Assembly: GCF_000422405.1 (NCBI RefSeq)
Contig: NZ_AULS01000003.1
Coordinates: 1-64,000, forward strand
Length of the DNA: 64,000 bases
From: Microbacterium luticocti DSM 19459
Lineage (GTDB): Bacteria > Actinomycetota > Actinomycetes > Actinomycetales > Microbacteriaceae
Direction of reading: 5' to 3'
Made by a program: the position numbers and the translations under genes
Notes under the pieces: generated by a model
Told to the model about the DNA's origin: nothing
The model's input: only the letters and a program-made list of their open reading frames with translations
Databases searched by the model: none
Shown: piece after piece, positions 1-8,357 of the stretch
Position numbering within the stretch: position 1 is the first letter of the stretch
Layout: each line of letters begins with the position of its first letter

Positions 1-273
1 AACACCGACACCACGCACTACCGGCTGCGCTACGACCACGTCGGCAGCAACGGGAAGATCAGCTTCCGCCGCGCCGGCCGCATGCACCACCTCGGCATCG
101 GCGCCGACCACGCCGGCAAACGCGTCCTCATCCTCGCCGACCAGCAAACCACCACCGTCGTCCACCTGAACACCGGAGAGATCATCGCGACCAACACCAT
201 CGACCCCGACCGCACCTACTGGCGCAACACGATGAAAGCCCAAGGCCGATGGCCCAGGGCTTCCAAACAGTGA
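1..273 (+). CDS. IS481-family transposase, C-terminal 90 residues (runs off left edge)
   Basis: The frame is open from base 1 to a TGA at 271-273. The residues read NTDTTHYRLRYDHVGSNGKI, then RMHHLGIGADHAGKRVLIL and a stretch ending in TGEIIATNTIDP. This arrangement (a basic strand-rich segment, the 'HHLGIG' motif, then 'VHLNTGEII..L.IDP') is the usual tail after the DDE integrase core of IS481-family transposases. The catalytic DDE residues would lie to the left of the window, so activity cannot be assessed. No frameshift or early stop is visible in the part present. Confidence 0.75.
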   Translation, partial: NTDTTHYRLRYDHVGSNGKISFRRAGRMHHLGIGADHAGKRVLILADQQTTTVVHLNTGEIIATNTIDPDRTYWRNTMKAQGRWPRASKQ

Positions 274-312
274 CCTAAGTCGCGACTCAGGTGGGACCTA
301 TGACGCGACTCA
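272..312 (+). repeat. Two 18-base direct repeats inside the IS end
   Basis: Bases 272-289 and 295-312 both read GACCTA-n-n-n-CGCGACTCA with two mismatches and a 23-base period. Paired repeats just inside an IS end are candidate transposase-binding sites; that role is inferred. Confidence 0.6.
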
Positions 313-320
313 TGACAAAG

Positions 321-393
321 CCCCCCCGGGAGGATTCGAACCCCCGACCTGGCGGGTAGAAACCGCTCGCTCTGTCCCCTGAGCTACGGAGGG
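321..393 (-). tRNA. tRNA-Arg (anticodon UCU)
   Basis: A complete 73-base cloverleaf folds on the minus strand. The acceptor stem CCCTCCG pairs with CGGGGGG (one G-T), the D stem is GCTC/GAGC, the anticodon loop is TTTCTAC (anticodon UCU), the T arm is GGGGG-TTCGAAT-CCTCC and the discriminator base is G. The anticodon stem has one A-C mismatch at its top pair. CCA is not encoded. The 3' end points at the adjacent IS481-like element, three bases away. Confidence 0.9.
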
Positions 394-495
394 AAGGGTG
401 CCCTTCAGCCTACCCGGATCTGTGTGACGACGGGAACGCCTGGCGGCGATGCGCCCCGTGGCGTACGGTCGGCAGTACAGCGGAAGGAGTTCGAG

Positions 496-708
496 ATGGA
501 GCAGACCGATCGGCGTCATTCCGTGTGGGTGGCCTTCGGGACCACCGGGGTCGTGGGCAGCATCCGCGAGACCGACGACGGGTACGTGGTCACGATGGCC
601 GGTGCCGACGCGTCACTGGGCACCTACCCGTCGATGGACGTCGCCAAGTCCGCGCTGTACTCGGCGATGCCCGCCGGCAGCGACTGGCCGCGGTTCGAGC
701 AGCACTGA
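496..708 (+). CDS. Small conserved-type hypothetical protein (70 aa)
   Basis: I do not recognise a family. The 70-residue product begins MEQTDRRHSVWVAFGTTGVV and is acidic, with no membrane segment or signal peptide. The alternating pattern (VWVAF, GYVVTMA, SLGTYPSMDVAKSALY) suggests a small alpha/beta fold. The start is fixed by an AAGGAG ribosome-binding site eight bases upstream of ATG 496. A TACGGT hexamer near 463 is a plausible -10, giving a short leader. It stands alone between the tRNA gene and the oppositely oriented kinase, so context gives no hint of function. Confidence 0.75.
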   Translation: MEQTDRRHSVWVAFGTTGVVGSIRETDDGYVVTMAGADASLGTYPSMDVAKSALYSAMPAGSDWPRFEQH

Positions 709-742
709 CCCGCGGCACGGCTCGTCACGACGGCCAACCGTG

Positions 743-784
743 CGTGCGATCCCGCTCGTGCGATCCCGCGCGTGCGGTCCCGCC
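743..784. repeat. Three tandem 14-base repeats
   Basis: Copies at 743-756, 757-770 and 771-784 read CGTGCGATCCCGCT, CGTGCGATCCCGCG and CGTGCGGTCCCGCC. They lie between the small protein gene and the convergent kinase gene and encode nothing obvious. Confidence 0.7.
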
Positions 785-797
785 ATGGCCCCGCCGG

Positions 798-1391
798 TCA
801 GGGCACGTCGCACACGACGGTCGCCAGAGCCACCGGGCGGTCCCGCTCCAGGTGCCGACGTTCCTGCGCCGCCCAGCGCTCCCAGTGTGGTCGATAGCCG
901 TCGCCGTCCCGGTCCAGGGCGCGGCGCCGACGGGACGCGTCAGGCGCCTGTACCCACACCCGCACATCGCCCAGCGGTGCGGTCTGAGGTGTGAGCAGAC
1001 CGGCGCCTTCGACGACCAACGGCAGCGACGGGTCGACCGCGTGGGCCTCGGCGGGCGCCTCGGCATCCCAGTCCCACCGCCGCCAGACGCCGACTCTGCC
1101 GCGCGCGTGCGGCAGCAGGATCGTCTCGCAGGCCGCCCGCACTCCCTCGTCCAGCCCGTCCCACCCCGGGTACAGCGAGTCCAAGGCGATCAACTGCACC
1201 GGTGCACCGCCCGGCCAGCCCGCGACCAGCAGCCGCGCCAGCGACGACTTGCCCGCTCCGCTGCGCCCGTCGATGAGCACGACCGGATTCGCCGCGGACA
1301 CCGCCGTCACGGCATCCCGCACCGCCGTCACGGCACGCGTGAGTGCGTGCGCGACGGGGTCGACGCTACTTCTTGAGGGCGCGGATGACAC
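798..1391 (-). CDS. P-loop kinase-like ATP-binding protein (uridine kinase-like)
   Basis: About 197 residues. A clear Walker A motif, VVLIDGRSGAGKSS, sits near residues 37-50. It is followed by an acidic 'ALDSLYPGWDGL' segment and a Walker B-like 'LPLVVEGAGLL', the layout of small nucleoside/metabolite kinases related to uridine kinase. An arginine-rich lid (SRRRRALDRDGD) follows. The substrate cannot be told from sequence; expected cytosolic. The GTG at 1391 lies inside the end of the upstream GerW-like gene (26-base overlap) and lacks a strong ribosome-binding site, so the true start may be a later GTG near residue 21. It is probably co-transcribed with the upstream gene. Confidence 0.75.
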   Translation of the reverse strand: MSSAPSRSSVDPVAHALTRAVTAVRDAVTAVSAANPVVLIDGRSGAGKSSLARLLVAGWPGGAPVQLIALDSLYPGWDGLDEGVRAACETILLPHARGRVGVWRRWDWDAEAPAEAHAVDPSLPLVVEGAGLLTPQTAPLGDVRVWVQAPDASRRRRALDRDGDGYRPHWERWAAQERRHLERDRPVALATVVCDVP

Positions 1392-1686
1392 GACTCAGCG
1401 CGCGACCGCAGACCCACACGAACGGGATCGCCACGGCCAGGAACGACACCACGTTCGGCTCGAAGCGCAGGTCGTCACCGCGGCGCACGTAAGCACCGAT
1501 CGGCACGGCGTACCCGCCGCCGCCTCCGCCACCGTTGCCGGCGTCATCGGATCCGCCGCCATAGCCCGACCAGCTGATGGCGACCGGGATGATGCGGACG
1601 CCGTCGACATCCTGCTGCTGGCCGTACGCGCTGTTCACCCCGAAGGATGCCGCCTGTTTGCCGAGTTCGAGTGCGATGTTGGGCAT
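1366..1686 (-). CDS. GerW/YtfJ-like small protein
   Basis: 106 residues: an N-terminal 'FGVNSAYGQQQDVDGVRIIPVA' segment, a central glycine-rich stretch (seven Gly in a row) followed by YAVPIGAYV, and a C-terminal hydrophobic segment (FLAVAIPFVWVCG) with a basic tail. This is the layout of the GerW (YtfJ) family, known from Bacillus spores but also common in non-sporulating actinobacteria, where its role is unclear. The C-terminal segment probably anchors it to the membrane. The ATG is preceded by TAGCGT (1698-1693, minus strand) with six bases between, predicting a leaderless mRNA; that -10 overlaps the stop of dinB. Confidence 0.75.
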   Translation of the reverse strand: MPNIALELGKQAASFGVNSAYGQQQDVDGVRIIPVAISWSGYGGGSDDAGNGGGGGGGYAVPIGAYVRRGDDLRFEPNVVSFLAVAIPFVWVCGRALSRVIRALKK

Positions 1687-1695
1687 GCCTCCACG

Positions 1696-2979
1696 CTAGT
1701 CGTCCGAGCGGCCGCTGCCCACCCCGGGCGCGCGCATCGGCGGATGATGGGTCACCCCGCCGACGTCGCGTTTGGGGCCGAGGAATGCCGCACGCGTGAT
1801 CGTGCCGGCGCCGAACCGGGCGGCCGCATCGTCGAGGGCCTTGTCGACCTGCCGCCACTCGGCATCGTCATCCCACAGCGCCAGGCCACCGGCCCCGGCG
1901 GGCATCAGGCGCTCGGCGCGCACCCCGACCAGCCGCACCGGCAGCGGCCGGTCGAGCGCGTCGAACAGGTCGATCGCGGCGGCCCCGATCCGCTGGCCGA
2001 CGGAGGTCGGCTCACCGAGCGTCTGCGTGCGGGTCAGGGTGGTGAAATCGGCGAAGCGGATCTTGATCGACACCGTCGCCGCCTCCCACCCGGCCTGCCG
2101 GAGGCGGGCACCGACCCGATCGGCGAGCCGGCGCAGCTCGGCGCGCAGCACCGTGGCATCGGCGATGTCGACCTGGAAGGTCTCTTCGTGACCGACGCTC
2201 TTCTCGATGCGCTCGGGCTCGACCGTCCGTGGGTCCTCGCCCTGCGCGAGCTGCCGGATGCGCGCGGCGCCGGTCGGTCCGAGCACCCGGTCGAGCACGC
2301 CCGGCGGGCTCTCGCGGATGTCGCGGATGGTGCGGATACCGCGCGATTCCAACGCATCCGCGGACTTCGGACCCACGCCCCAGATCGCGCGCACACTGAG
2401 AGGGGCGAGGAAGTCGGCGGTGTCGCGCGCGGCGACGATGAGCAGCCCGTCGGGTTTGCTCATGGTCGAGGCGATCTTGGCGACGTGTTTCGTGGATGCC
2501 GCACCCACGCTGCAGGTGAGCCCGGTCTGTTCGCGCACCCGGGCCCGAAGCATCCGGGCGATCCGTCCCGGCGGGCCGAGCAGCCGGCGCGCCCCGCGCA
2601 CGTCGAGGAACGCCTCGTCGATCGACAGCGGCTCGACCAGCGGCGTGATCTCGTGGAAGATCGCCATGACCTGCCCCGACAGCTCGAGGTAGCGCGCGAA
2701 GTGGGGCGGCACGACGACCGCCACCGGGCACAGGCGCAGCGCCTGCGACACCGGCATCGCCGAGCGCACACCGAACCGACGCGCCTCGTACGTGGCGCTG
2801 GAGACGACGCCGCGGCCTTCGGGCGAGCCGACGATCACGGGCTTTCCGCGCAGCGACGGGTCGTCGAGCACCTCGACCGACGCGTAGAACGCGTCCATGT
2901 CGACATGCAGGATGCCGGCGCCGGTGTCGTCGGCGTCGTCGGGCGAGACCTGCCTGCCCGATCCGTCGCCCCGTCCCAT
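1696..2979 (-). CDS. dinB: DNA polymerase IV (Y-family translesion polymerase)
   Basis: 427 residues from the chosen ATG. Catalytic carboxylates are present: HVDMDAFYASVEV near residue 25 and SIDEAFLDVRG in the palm. They are followed by the helix-hairpin-helix 'IWGVGPKSADALESRGI' and a little-finger domain (EETFQVDIADATVLRAEL). It would copy past damaged bases in the cytosol. ATG 2979 is chosen because GGAG lies five bases upstream; the frame stays open to 3105 without another good site. No LexA box was recognised. The 224 bases between this start and the gatB stop hold no gene I can support. The C-terminus lacks an obvious beta-clamp motif. Confidence 0.9.
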   Translation of the reverse strand: MGRGDGSGRQVSPDDADDTGAGILHVDMDAFYASVEVLDDPSLRGKPVIVGSPEGRGVVSSATYEARRFGVRSAMPVSQALRLCPVAVVVPPHFARYLELSGQVMAIFHEITPLVEPLSIDEAFLDVRGARRLLGPPGRIARMLRARVREQTGLTCSVGAASTKHVAKIASTMSKPDGLLIVAARDTADFLAPLSVRAIWGVGPKSADALESRGIRTIRDIRESPPGVLDRVLGPTGAARIRQLAQGEDPRTVEPERIEKSVGHEETFQVDIADATVLRAELRRLADRVGARLRQAGWEAATVSIKIRFADFTTLTRTQTLGEPTSVGQRIGAAAIDLFDALDRPLPVRLVGVRAERLMPAGAGGLALWDDDAEWRQVDKALDDAAARFGAGTITRAAFLGPKRDVGGVTHHPPMRAPGVGSGRSDD

Positions 2980-3203
2980 GGCTCCATTCTCGCCGAGACG
3001 TCCGACATCGCGTTCCCGGTCGTCGGGCGGGCGCAGCCCGTCGAGGCGGTGTCGAGTGCGTGTCGACTGGGCCGCGCTGCGCGCGCTCAACGACCGGTGG
3101 GCCACACGGTGCGCGGCCTGGCTCAGCGACCGAGCAGCACCTTCCGCGCGGCCTCACTCACCGACCGGGCGGCGCCTCGCGGGCGGGGCGCTCCAGCCTC
3201 TGC

Positions 3204-4709
3204 CTACGCTTCCGGTGCGCTCGCGCGCTCCAGAACGAGCTCGCGCACGCGCGCCGCATCGGCCTGGCCGCGCATCGCCTTCATGACGGCGCCGATGACA
3301 GCACCGGCGGCCTGCACCTTGCCGTCGCGGATCTTCGCGAGCACGTCGGGCTGCGCCTTCAACGCCTCGTCGATCGCCGCGATCAGCGCGCCGTCATCCG
3401 AGACGACCGCCAGCCCGCGGGCATCCACGATCTGCTGCGGGGTGCCCTCACCGGCGACCATGCCCTCGAGCACCTGGCGGGCGAGCTTGTCGGTGAGCGT
3501 GCCCGCGTCGACGAGCTTCTGCAGCTCGGCGACCGCGGTGGGCTCGACGAGGTCACTGGTCTCGCAGCCTGCCTCGTTCGCGAGCCGGGCGATCTCGCCG
3601 GTCCACCACTTGCGGGCGGCGGCCGGCGTCGTGCCTGCGGCGATGGTCTGCTCGACCTCGGCCAGCACGCCGCCGTTGGCGACGTCCTGGAACTCGAGGT
3701 CAGTGAAGCCCCATTCGGCCTTCAACCGTCGCCGGCGGGCCGCGGGTGGTTCGGGGAGCGCCGCGCGCAGCTCTTCCACCAGTTCGCGCGAGGGCACGAC
3801 GGGCAGCAGGTCGGGCTCGGGGAAGTACCGGTAGTCGTCGGCGTCCGACTTGGGGCGTCCCGGCGAGGTCACGCCGGTGTCTTCATGCCAGTGCCGGGTC
3901 TCCTGCGTGATCGTGCCTCCGTCGGCGAGGATCGCCGCCTGACGCTGGATCTCGTAGCGGACTGCGCGCTCGACAGAGCGCATCGAGTTGACGTTCTTGG
4001 TCTCGGTGCGGGTGCCGAGTTTCTCCTGGCCGCGCGGACGCAGCGACACGTTGGCATCGCACCGGATGTTGCCGCGCTCCATGCGGGCGTCCGAGATGCC
4101 CAGCGCCCGCACGATGTCGCGGATCGTGCGCACATAGGCCGCGCCCAGCTGCGGCGCGTTGTGCTCGGCCCCGAAGATCGGCTTCGTGACGATCTCGACG
4201 AGCGGCACGCCCGCGCGGTTGTAGTCGACGAGTGAGTACTCGGCACCCTGGATGCGGCCGGCTGACCCGCCCACGTGAGTCAGCTTGCCGGCATCCTCTT
4301 CCATATGCGCACGCTCGATCGGCACCTGCACCAGCGTGCCGTCTTCGAGCTCGACCTCGACCTGCCCCTCGTAGGCGATCGGCTCGTCATACTGCGAGAT
4401 CTGGTAGTTCTTCCCCAGGTCGGGGTAGAAGTAGTTCTTGCGCGCGAAGCGGCACGACTGCGCGATCTCGCAGCCCAGGGCGAGTCCCAGGCTGATCGAG
4501 TACCGCACCGCCTGCTCGTTGACCACCGGCATCGACCCCGGCAGGCCCAGGTCGACGGGCGCGAGATCGGTGTTCGGCTCGCGGCCGAACGAGTTCGGCG
4601 CGTCGGAGAACATCTTGGTCTTCGTGTTCAGCTCGACGTGCACCTCGAAGCCGAGCACGGGCTCGAACAGTTCGAGGGCCTTGTCGAAGTCCATGATCTT
4701 CGCGGCCAT
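3204..4709 (-). CDS. gatB: Asp-tRNA(Asn)/Glu-tRNA(Gln) amidotransferase subunit B
   Basis: 501 residues. The N-terminal domain has the GatB signature [19 protein letters not shown] and the region [11 protein letters not shown]; the helical YqeY-like tail ([20 protein letters not shown]) closes the protein. GatB binds mischarged tRNA and transfers ammonia produced by GatA, making Gln-tRNA(Gln) and/or Asn-tRNA(Asn). The start is ATG 4709, which overlaps the gatA stop by one base (TGATG), so translation is coupled. An upstream in-frame start at 4760 would sit inside gatA and is rejected. It is the last gene of gatCAB. Confidence 0.95.
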   Translation of the reverse strand: MAAKIMDFDKALELFEPVLGFEVHVELNTKTKMFSDAPNSFGREPNTDLAPVDLGLPGSMPVVNEQAVRYSISLGLALGCEIAQSCRFARKNYFYPDLGKNYQISQYDEPIAYEGQVEVELEDGTLVQVPIERAHMEEDAGKLTHVGGSAGRIQGAEYSLVDYNRAGVPLVEIVTKPIFGAEHNAPQLGAAYVRTIRDIVRALGISDARMERGNIRCDANVSLRPRGQEKLGTRTETKNVNSMRSVERAVRYEIQRQAAILADGGTITQETRHWHEDTGVTSPGRPKSDADDYRYFPEPDLLPVVPSRELVEELRAALPEPPAARRRRLKAEWGFTDLEFQDVANGGVLAEVEQTIAAGTTPAAARKWWTGEIARLANEAGCETSDLVEPTAVAELQKLVDAGTLTDKLARQVLEGMVAGEGTPQQIVDARGLAVVSDDGALIAAIDEALKAQPDVLAKIRDGKVQAAGAVIGAVMKAMRGQADAARVRELVLERASAPEA

Positions 4710-6220
4710 CAGCGCGCCCCTCCCAGAACGGGGGCGCGACCCAGCAGCGGGCCGCCCCATGAGTCGACGAGCGCAGCCTCGAGCGCAGCGCCCACACGGT
4801 ACAGCCGGGCGTCTTCACGCGCCGGTGCGAGGAATTGGATGCCGACGGGCAGGCCGTCGTCGGATGCCAGGCCCGACGGGATCGAGATGCCGGGAACACC
4901 CGCGAGGTTCGCCGGGATGGTGGTCAGGTCGTTCAGATACATCTGCAGCGGGTCGTCGATCTTCTCGCCGATCTTGAACGCCGTGGTCGGCGCCGACGGC
5001 GTCGCAATGACGTCGACCTGACCGAAAGCGGTCGTGAAGTCCTGCTGGATGAGCGTGCGCACCTTCTGCGCCGAGCCGTAATAGGCGTCGTAATAGCCGG
5101 CAGACAGGGCGTAGGTACCCAGGATCACGCGGCGTTTGACCTCGTCGCCGAACCCGGCGTCGCGGGTGGCGGCCATGACGTCTTCCACGGTGCCACCGGG
5201 CACGTCCACGCGCATCCCGAACCGCACCGAGTCGAACTTCGCGAGGTTGCTGGATGCCTCGGCCGGCAGGATCAGGTAGTACGCGGCGACGCCGTACTCG
5301 AAGTGGGGGGCGCTGACCTCGATGATCTCGGCGCCGTGCGCCTGCAGAATCTCGAGCGAGGCACGGAACGACTCGGCGACGCCGGGCTGGAAGCCGCTGT
5401 CGGGCAGTTCGGTGATCACGCCGACCTTCAGGCCCTTCAGCACCTCACCGCGTGCGCCCTCGCGGGCGACGTCGGCGAACGACGGCCAATCGTCGGTCAG
5501 CGAGGTCGAGTCGTGCGGGTCGTGCCCGCCGATGACGTCGTGCAGCAGGCCTGCGTCGAGCACGGTGCGGGTCACCGGACCGACCTGGTCGAGCGATGAG
5601 GCCAGGGCGATCGCGCCGTACCGGCTCACTCCCCCGTACGTCGGCTTCATGCCGACGGTGCCGGTGACATGTGCGGGCTGACGGATGGAGCCGCCGGTGT
5701 CGGAGCCGAGCGCCAGCGGCGCCTCGAACGCGGCGACCGCGGCGGCCGAGCCGCCGCCGGAGCCGCCCGGGATGCGCTCCAGGTCCCACGGATTGTGCGT
5801 GGGACCGTACGCGGAGTGCTCGGTGGACGAGCCCATCGCAAACTCGTCCATGTTCGTCTTGCCGAGCGGCACCAGGCCGGCCACGCGTGAGCGGGCCACG
5901 ACCGTGGCGTCGAACGGTGACATGTAGCCCTCGAGGATCCTCGAGCCGCTCGTGGACGGCATGTCGGTGGTGACCAGGACGTCCTTGATCGCCAGCGGCA
6001 CTCCGGCGACAGGGCCGAGCTGCTCGCCGGCCGCACGCCGGCGGTCGATGTCGGACGCCGCATCCAGCGCGTGCTCGTTCACGTGCAGGAACGCGTGCAC
6101 GTCGCCGTCGACGGCGGCGATGCGGTCGAGGTGCGCCTGCGTCGCCTCGACGGCCGAGACCTCGCCCGCGGCGAGCTTGTCGGCCAGTTCGGCGGCGGTC
6201 AGCCGGGTGATGTCGTTCAC
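4709..6220 (-). CDS. gatA: Asp-tRNA(Asn)/Glu-tRNA(Gln) amidotransferase subunit A
   Basis: 503 residues of amidase-signature enzyme. The Ser-cisSer-Lys triad is visible: Lys in [10 protein letters not shown] (near residue 80), the [13 protein letters not shown] segment carrying the cis-Ser, and the nucleophilic Ser in [11 protein letters not shown]. It hydrolyses glutamine and channels ammonia to GatB for tRNA-dependent amidation. The start ATG overlaps the gatC stop by four bases (ATGA). Length and motif order are normal for the family. Confidence 0.95.
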   Translation of the reverse strand: MNDITRLTAAELADKLAAGEVSAVEATQAHLDRIAAVDGDVHAFLHVNEHALDAASDIDRRRAAGEQLGPVAGVPLAIKDVLVTTDMPSTSGSRILEGYMSPFDATVVARSRVAGLVPLGKTNMDEFAMGSSTEHSAYGPTHNPWDLERIPGGSGGGSAAAVAAFEAPLALGSDTGGSIRQPAHVTGTVGMKPTYGGVSRYGAIALASSLDQVGPVTRTVLDAGLLHDVIGGHDPHDSTSLTDDWPSFADVAREGARGEVLKGLKVGVITELPDSGFQPGVAESFRASLEILQAHGAEIIEVSAPHFEYGVAAYYLILPAEASSNLAKFDSVRFGMRVDVPGGTVEDVMAATRDAGFGDEVKRRVILGTYALSAGYYDAYYGSAQKVRTLIQQDFTTAFGQVDVIATPSAPTTAFKIGEKIDDPLQMYLNDLTTIPANLAGVPGISIPSGLASDDGLPVGIQFLAPAREDARLYRVGAALEAALVDSWGGPLLGRAPVLGGAR

Positions 6221-6516
6221 TGTTCCTCCCCCAGGATCGCCGTCACGCGGAAACGCCCGTCCGCGGCATCCGGAGCATTCTGCAGCGCCTGCTCACGGGT
6301 CAGGGTCTGGCCGACCTCGTCGGGGCGGAACACGTTCTGCAGCGCGATCGGGTGGCTGGTGGCGGGCACGTCGGGGGTGGCCACCTCGGACACCTTGGCG
6401 ATGTTGTCGACGATGACGTCGAGCTGACCGGTGAGGCGCTCGACCTCGTCATCGCTCAGCCGGATGCGCGCGAGCACGCCGAGATGGCGCACGAGATCGG
6501 GGGTGATTTCAGACAC
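6217..6516 (-). CDS. gatC: Asp-tRNA(Asn)/Glu-tRNA(Gln) amidotransferase subunit C
   Basis: 99 residues with the GatC pattern: [18 protein letters not shown] near the N-terminus, then [16 protein letters not shown] and FRVTAILGE at the end. GatC is the belt that stabilises the GatA-GatB pair. It is the first gene of the C-A-B operon. The GTG start at 6516 is preceded by TAGACT (6528-6523, minus strand) with six bases between. The GGAGGG inside that gap touches the start codon and is too close to act as a ribosome-binding site, so the message is predicted leaderless. Confidence 0.92.
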   Translation of the reverse strand: MSEITPDLVRHLGVLARIRLSDDEVERLTGQLDVIVDNIAKVSEVATPDVPATSHPIALQNVFRPDEVGQTLTREQALQNAPDAADGRFRVTAILGEEQ

Positions 6517-6653
6517 CCCTCCAGTCTATGGGCGCGCCGATGCCGTCCCCCTTCGGCCGACGGTGCCGAGCACGCCCCATCGGATGCGGATGCGGCCCGC
6601 ACGGCCGGCCCGCGGGCACGAAGTCCCGTGGCCTCGACGCGTAGGCTGGGTGG

Positions 6654-8357
6654 ATGACGTCGTTCGATCCGCCGCGCCCGTGGACCGCCAGCTACGCGAC
6701 CGGGGTGCCCGAGGATCTCGAACCCGTCAGCGGCTCGCTCGTCGACCTGGTCGCGGCATCCGCGCGCACCTACCCGGATGCGCCGGCGCTGGAGTTCTTC
6801 GGCCGCGTCACCACCTACCGGCAGCTGCAGCAGCAGATCGACCGCGCCGCGGCCGGCCTGAAGGCCCTGGGCGTCGGCGCCGGCGACACCGTCGCGCTCG
6901 TGCTGCCGAACTGTCCGCAGCACATCGTCGCGTTCTACGCGATCCTGCGGCTGGGGGCCGTCGCCATCGAGCACAACCCGCTGTATACGCCGCGCGAACT
7001 GCGCAAGCAGTTCGAGGACCACGGCGCCACAACGGCGATCGTGTGGACCAAGGTCGCCGCAACCATCCAGGACTTCCCCGCCGACCTGGCCGTCGACAAC
7101 CTCATCTCCGTCGATGTGATCCAGGCGATGCCAGTGACGACCCGCCTCGCGTTGCGGCTGCCCATCGCCAAGGCCCGCGCATCCCGCGACGCGCTGGCGT
7201 CACGGGTGACCGGAACGATCCCTTGGCGACACGTCGTCGCGGCCGAGCCGCTGGCATCCACCCACCCGAAGCCGACCACCGACGACCTCGCGATCATCCA
7301 GTACACGAGCGGCACCACCGGGTCGCCCAAGGGCGCCGAACTGACCCACCGCAACCTGCTGGCCAACGCGGCGCAGGCGCGGGCGTGGGTGCCGCAGATC
7401 CGCGCGGGCGAGGGATGCGTGGTGTACGCGGTGCTGCCGATGTTCCACGCGTACGGCCTGACCCTCTGCCTGGCGTTCGCGATGTCGATGGGCGCGCGGC
7501 TCGTGCTGTTCCCCAAGTTCGACCCCGACATGGTGCTCGCCGTCACCGCGAAACGCCCGGCCACGTTCCTGCCGCTCGTGCCGCCCATCGCCGAACGTCT
7601 GCTGAACGCTGCGCAGGAGAAGGGCGTGTCGCTGGCGGGCACCGAGATCGCGATCTCGGGCGCGATGGCGTTGCCGCACGATTTGGTCGTGCCGTTCGAG
7701 AAGGCCACCGGCGGGTACCTGGTCGAAGGCTACGGCCTGAGCGAGTGCTCGCCCGTGCTGATGGCGAACCCGGTCGCCGAGAACCGGGTGCCCGGCACCG
7801 TCGGTCTGCCGCTGCCGGGCACCGAATGCCGCGTGGTCGACCCCGACGACCCGACGACGGACGTCGCCCCAGGCACCGCCGGCGAGCTGATCGTGCGGGG
7901 CCCGCAGGTGTTCGGCGGCTACCACGGCCGCCCCGAAGAGACCGAGGCGGTCTTCGTGGACGGCTGGTTCCGCACCGGCGACATCGTCACGATCGACGAG
8001 GGCGGCTTCGTGCGCATCGTCGACCGCATCAAAGAACTGATCATCACCGGCGGTTTCAACGTCGCCCCCACCGAGGTCGAGAACGCACTGCGCCAGCACC
8101 CCGACGTCGATGACGTCGCCGTGGTGGGCCTGCCCAGCGAGCACTCCGGCGAAGAGGTCGTCGCCGCCGTGGTCCCCGCGCCCGACCGCGAGGTCGACGT
8201 GGACGAGCTGCGCGCGTTCGCCCGCGGCATCCTGACCCCCTACAAGGTGCCACGGCGTGTGTTCGTCGTCGACGAGCTGCCGCGATCGCTCATCGGCAAG
8301 GTGCTGCGCCGCCAGGTGCGCGACAAGCTCATGGATCTGACGGGAGCGGGACGATGA
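6654..8357 (+). CDS. Acyl-CoA ligase (FadD-like AMP-forming synthetase)
   Basis: 567 residues of the adenylate-forming family. The AMP-binding loop YTSGTTGSPKGAELTHRN lies near residues 220-237; VEGYGLSECSP, the GWFRTGDIV hinge region and the C-terminal Lys in LIGKVLRRQVRDK are all present. It should activate a carboxylic acid, probably a medium or long-chain fatty acid, to its CoA thioester; chain length cannot be read from sequence. A TAGGCT at 6642-6647 with six bases to the ATG predicts a leaderless mRNA. The stop overlaps the downstream helicase start (ATGA), so the two are coupled although their functions look unrelated. Confidence 0.88.
   Translation: MTSFDPPRPWTASYATGVPEDLEPVSGSLVDLVAASARTYPDAPALEFFGRVTTYRQLQQQIDRAAAGLKALGVGAGDTVALVLPNCPQHIVAFYAILRLGAVAIEHNPLYTPRELRKQFEDHGATTAIVWTKVAATIQDFPADLAVDNLISVDVIQAMPVTTRLALRLPIAKARASRDALASRVTGTIPWRHVVAAEPLASTHPKPTTDDLAIIQYTSGTTGSPKGAELTHRNLLANAAQARAWVPQIRAGEGCVVYAVLPMFHAYGLTLCLAFAMSMGARLVLFPKFDPDMVLAVTAKRPATFLPLVPPIAERLLNAAQEKGVSLAGTEIAISGAMALPHDLVVPFEKATGGYLVEGYGLSECSPVLMANPVAENRVPGTVGLPLPGTECRVVDPDDPTTDVAPGTAGELIVRGPQVFGGYHGRPEETEAVFVDGWFRTGDIVTIDEGGFVRIVDRIKELIITGGFNVAPTEVENALRQHPDVDDVAVVGLPSEHSGEEVVAAVVPAPDREVDVDELRAFARGILTPYKVPRRVFVVDELPRSLIGKVLRRQVRDKLMDLTGAGR

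Larger units (their letters stand above)
1..317 (+). mobile_element. Right end of an IS481-like insertion sequence, left part outside the window
   Basis: The element holds the C-terminal end of a transposase reading rightward and a terminal region with two near-identical 18-base direct repeats. Read from the right, the end begins TGTCATGAGTCGCGTC at base 317; IS481 ends typically begin TGT. The boundary lies only three bases from the 3' end of the tRNA-Arg gene. The other end, the target duplication and whether the element is intact cannot be judged here. The family call rests on the transposase tail and the TGT end. Confidence 0.6.

Noticed and set aside
991..3834. A 947-codon open frame on the plus strand opposite dinB and its neighbours
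   Set aside because: It is the antisense shadow of several well-supported minus-strand genes; its product is Arg/His/Gly-rich with no domain, as expected when high-GC genes are read backwards.
4709..4760. Longer GatB starting at 4760
   Set aside because: The extra residues lie inside gatA and have no family similarity; the one-base stop/start overlap at 4709 is the usual coupling.
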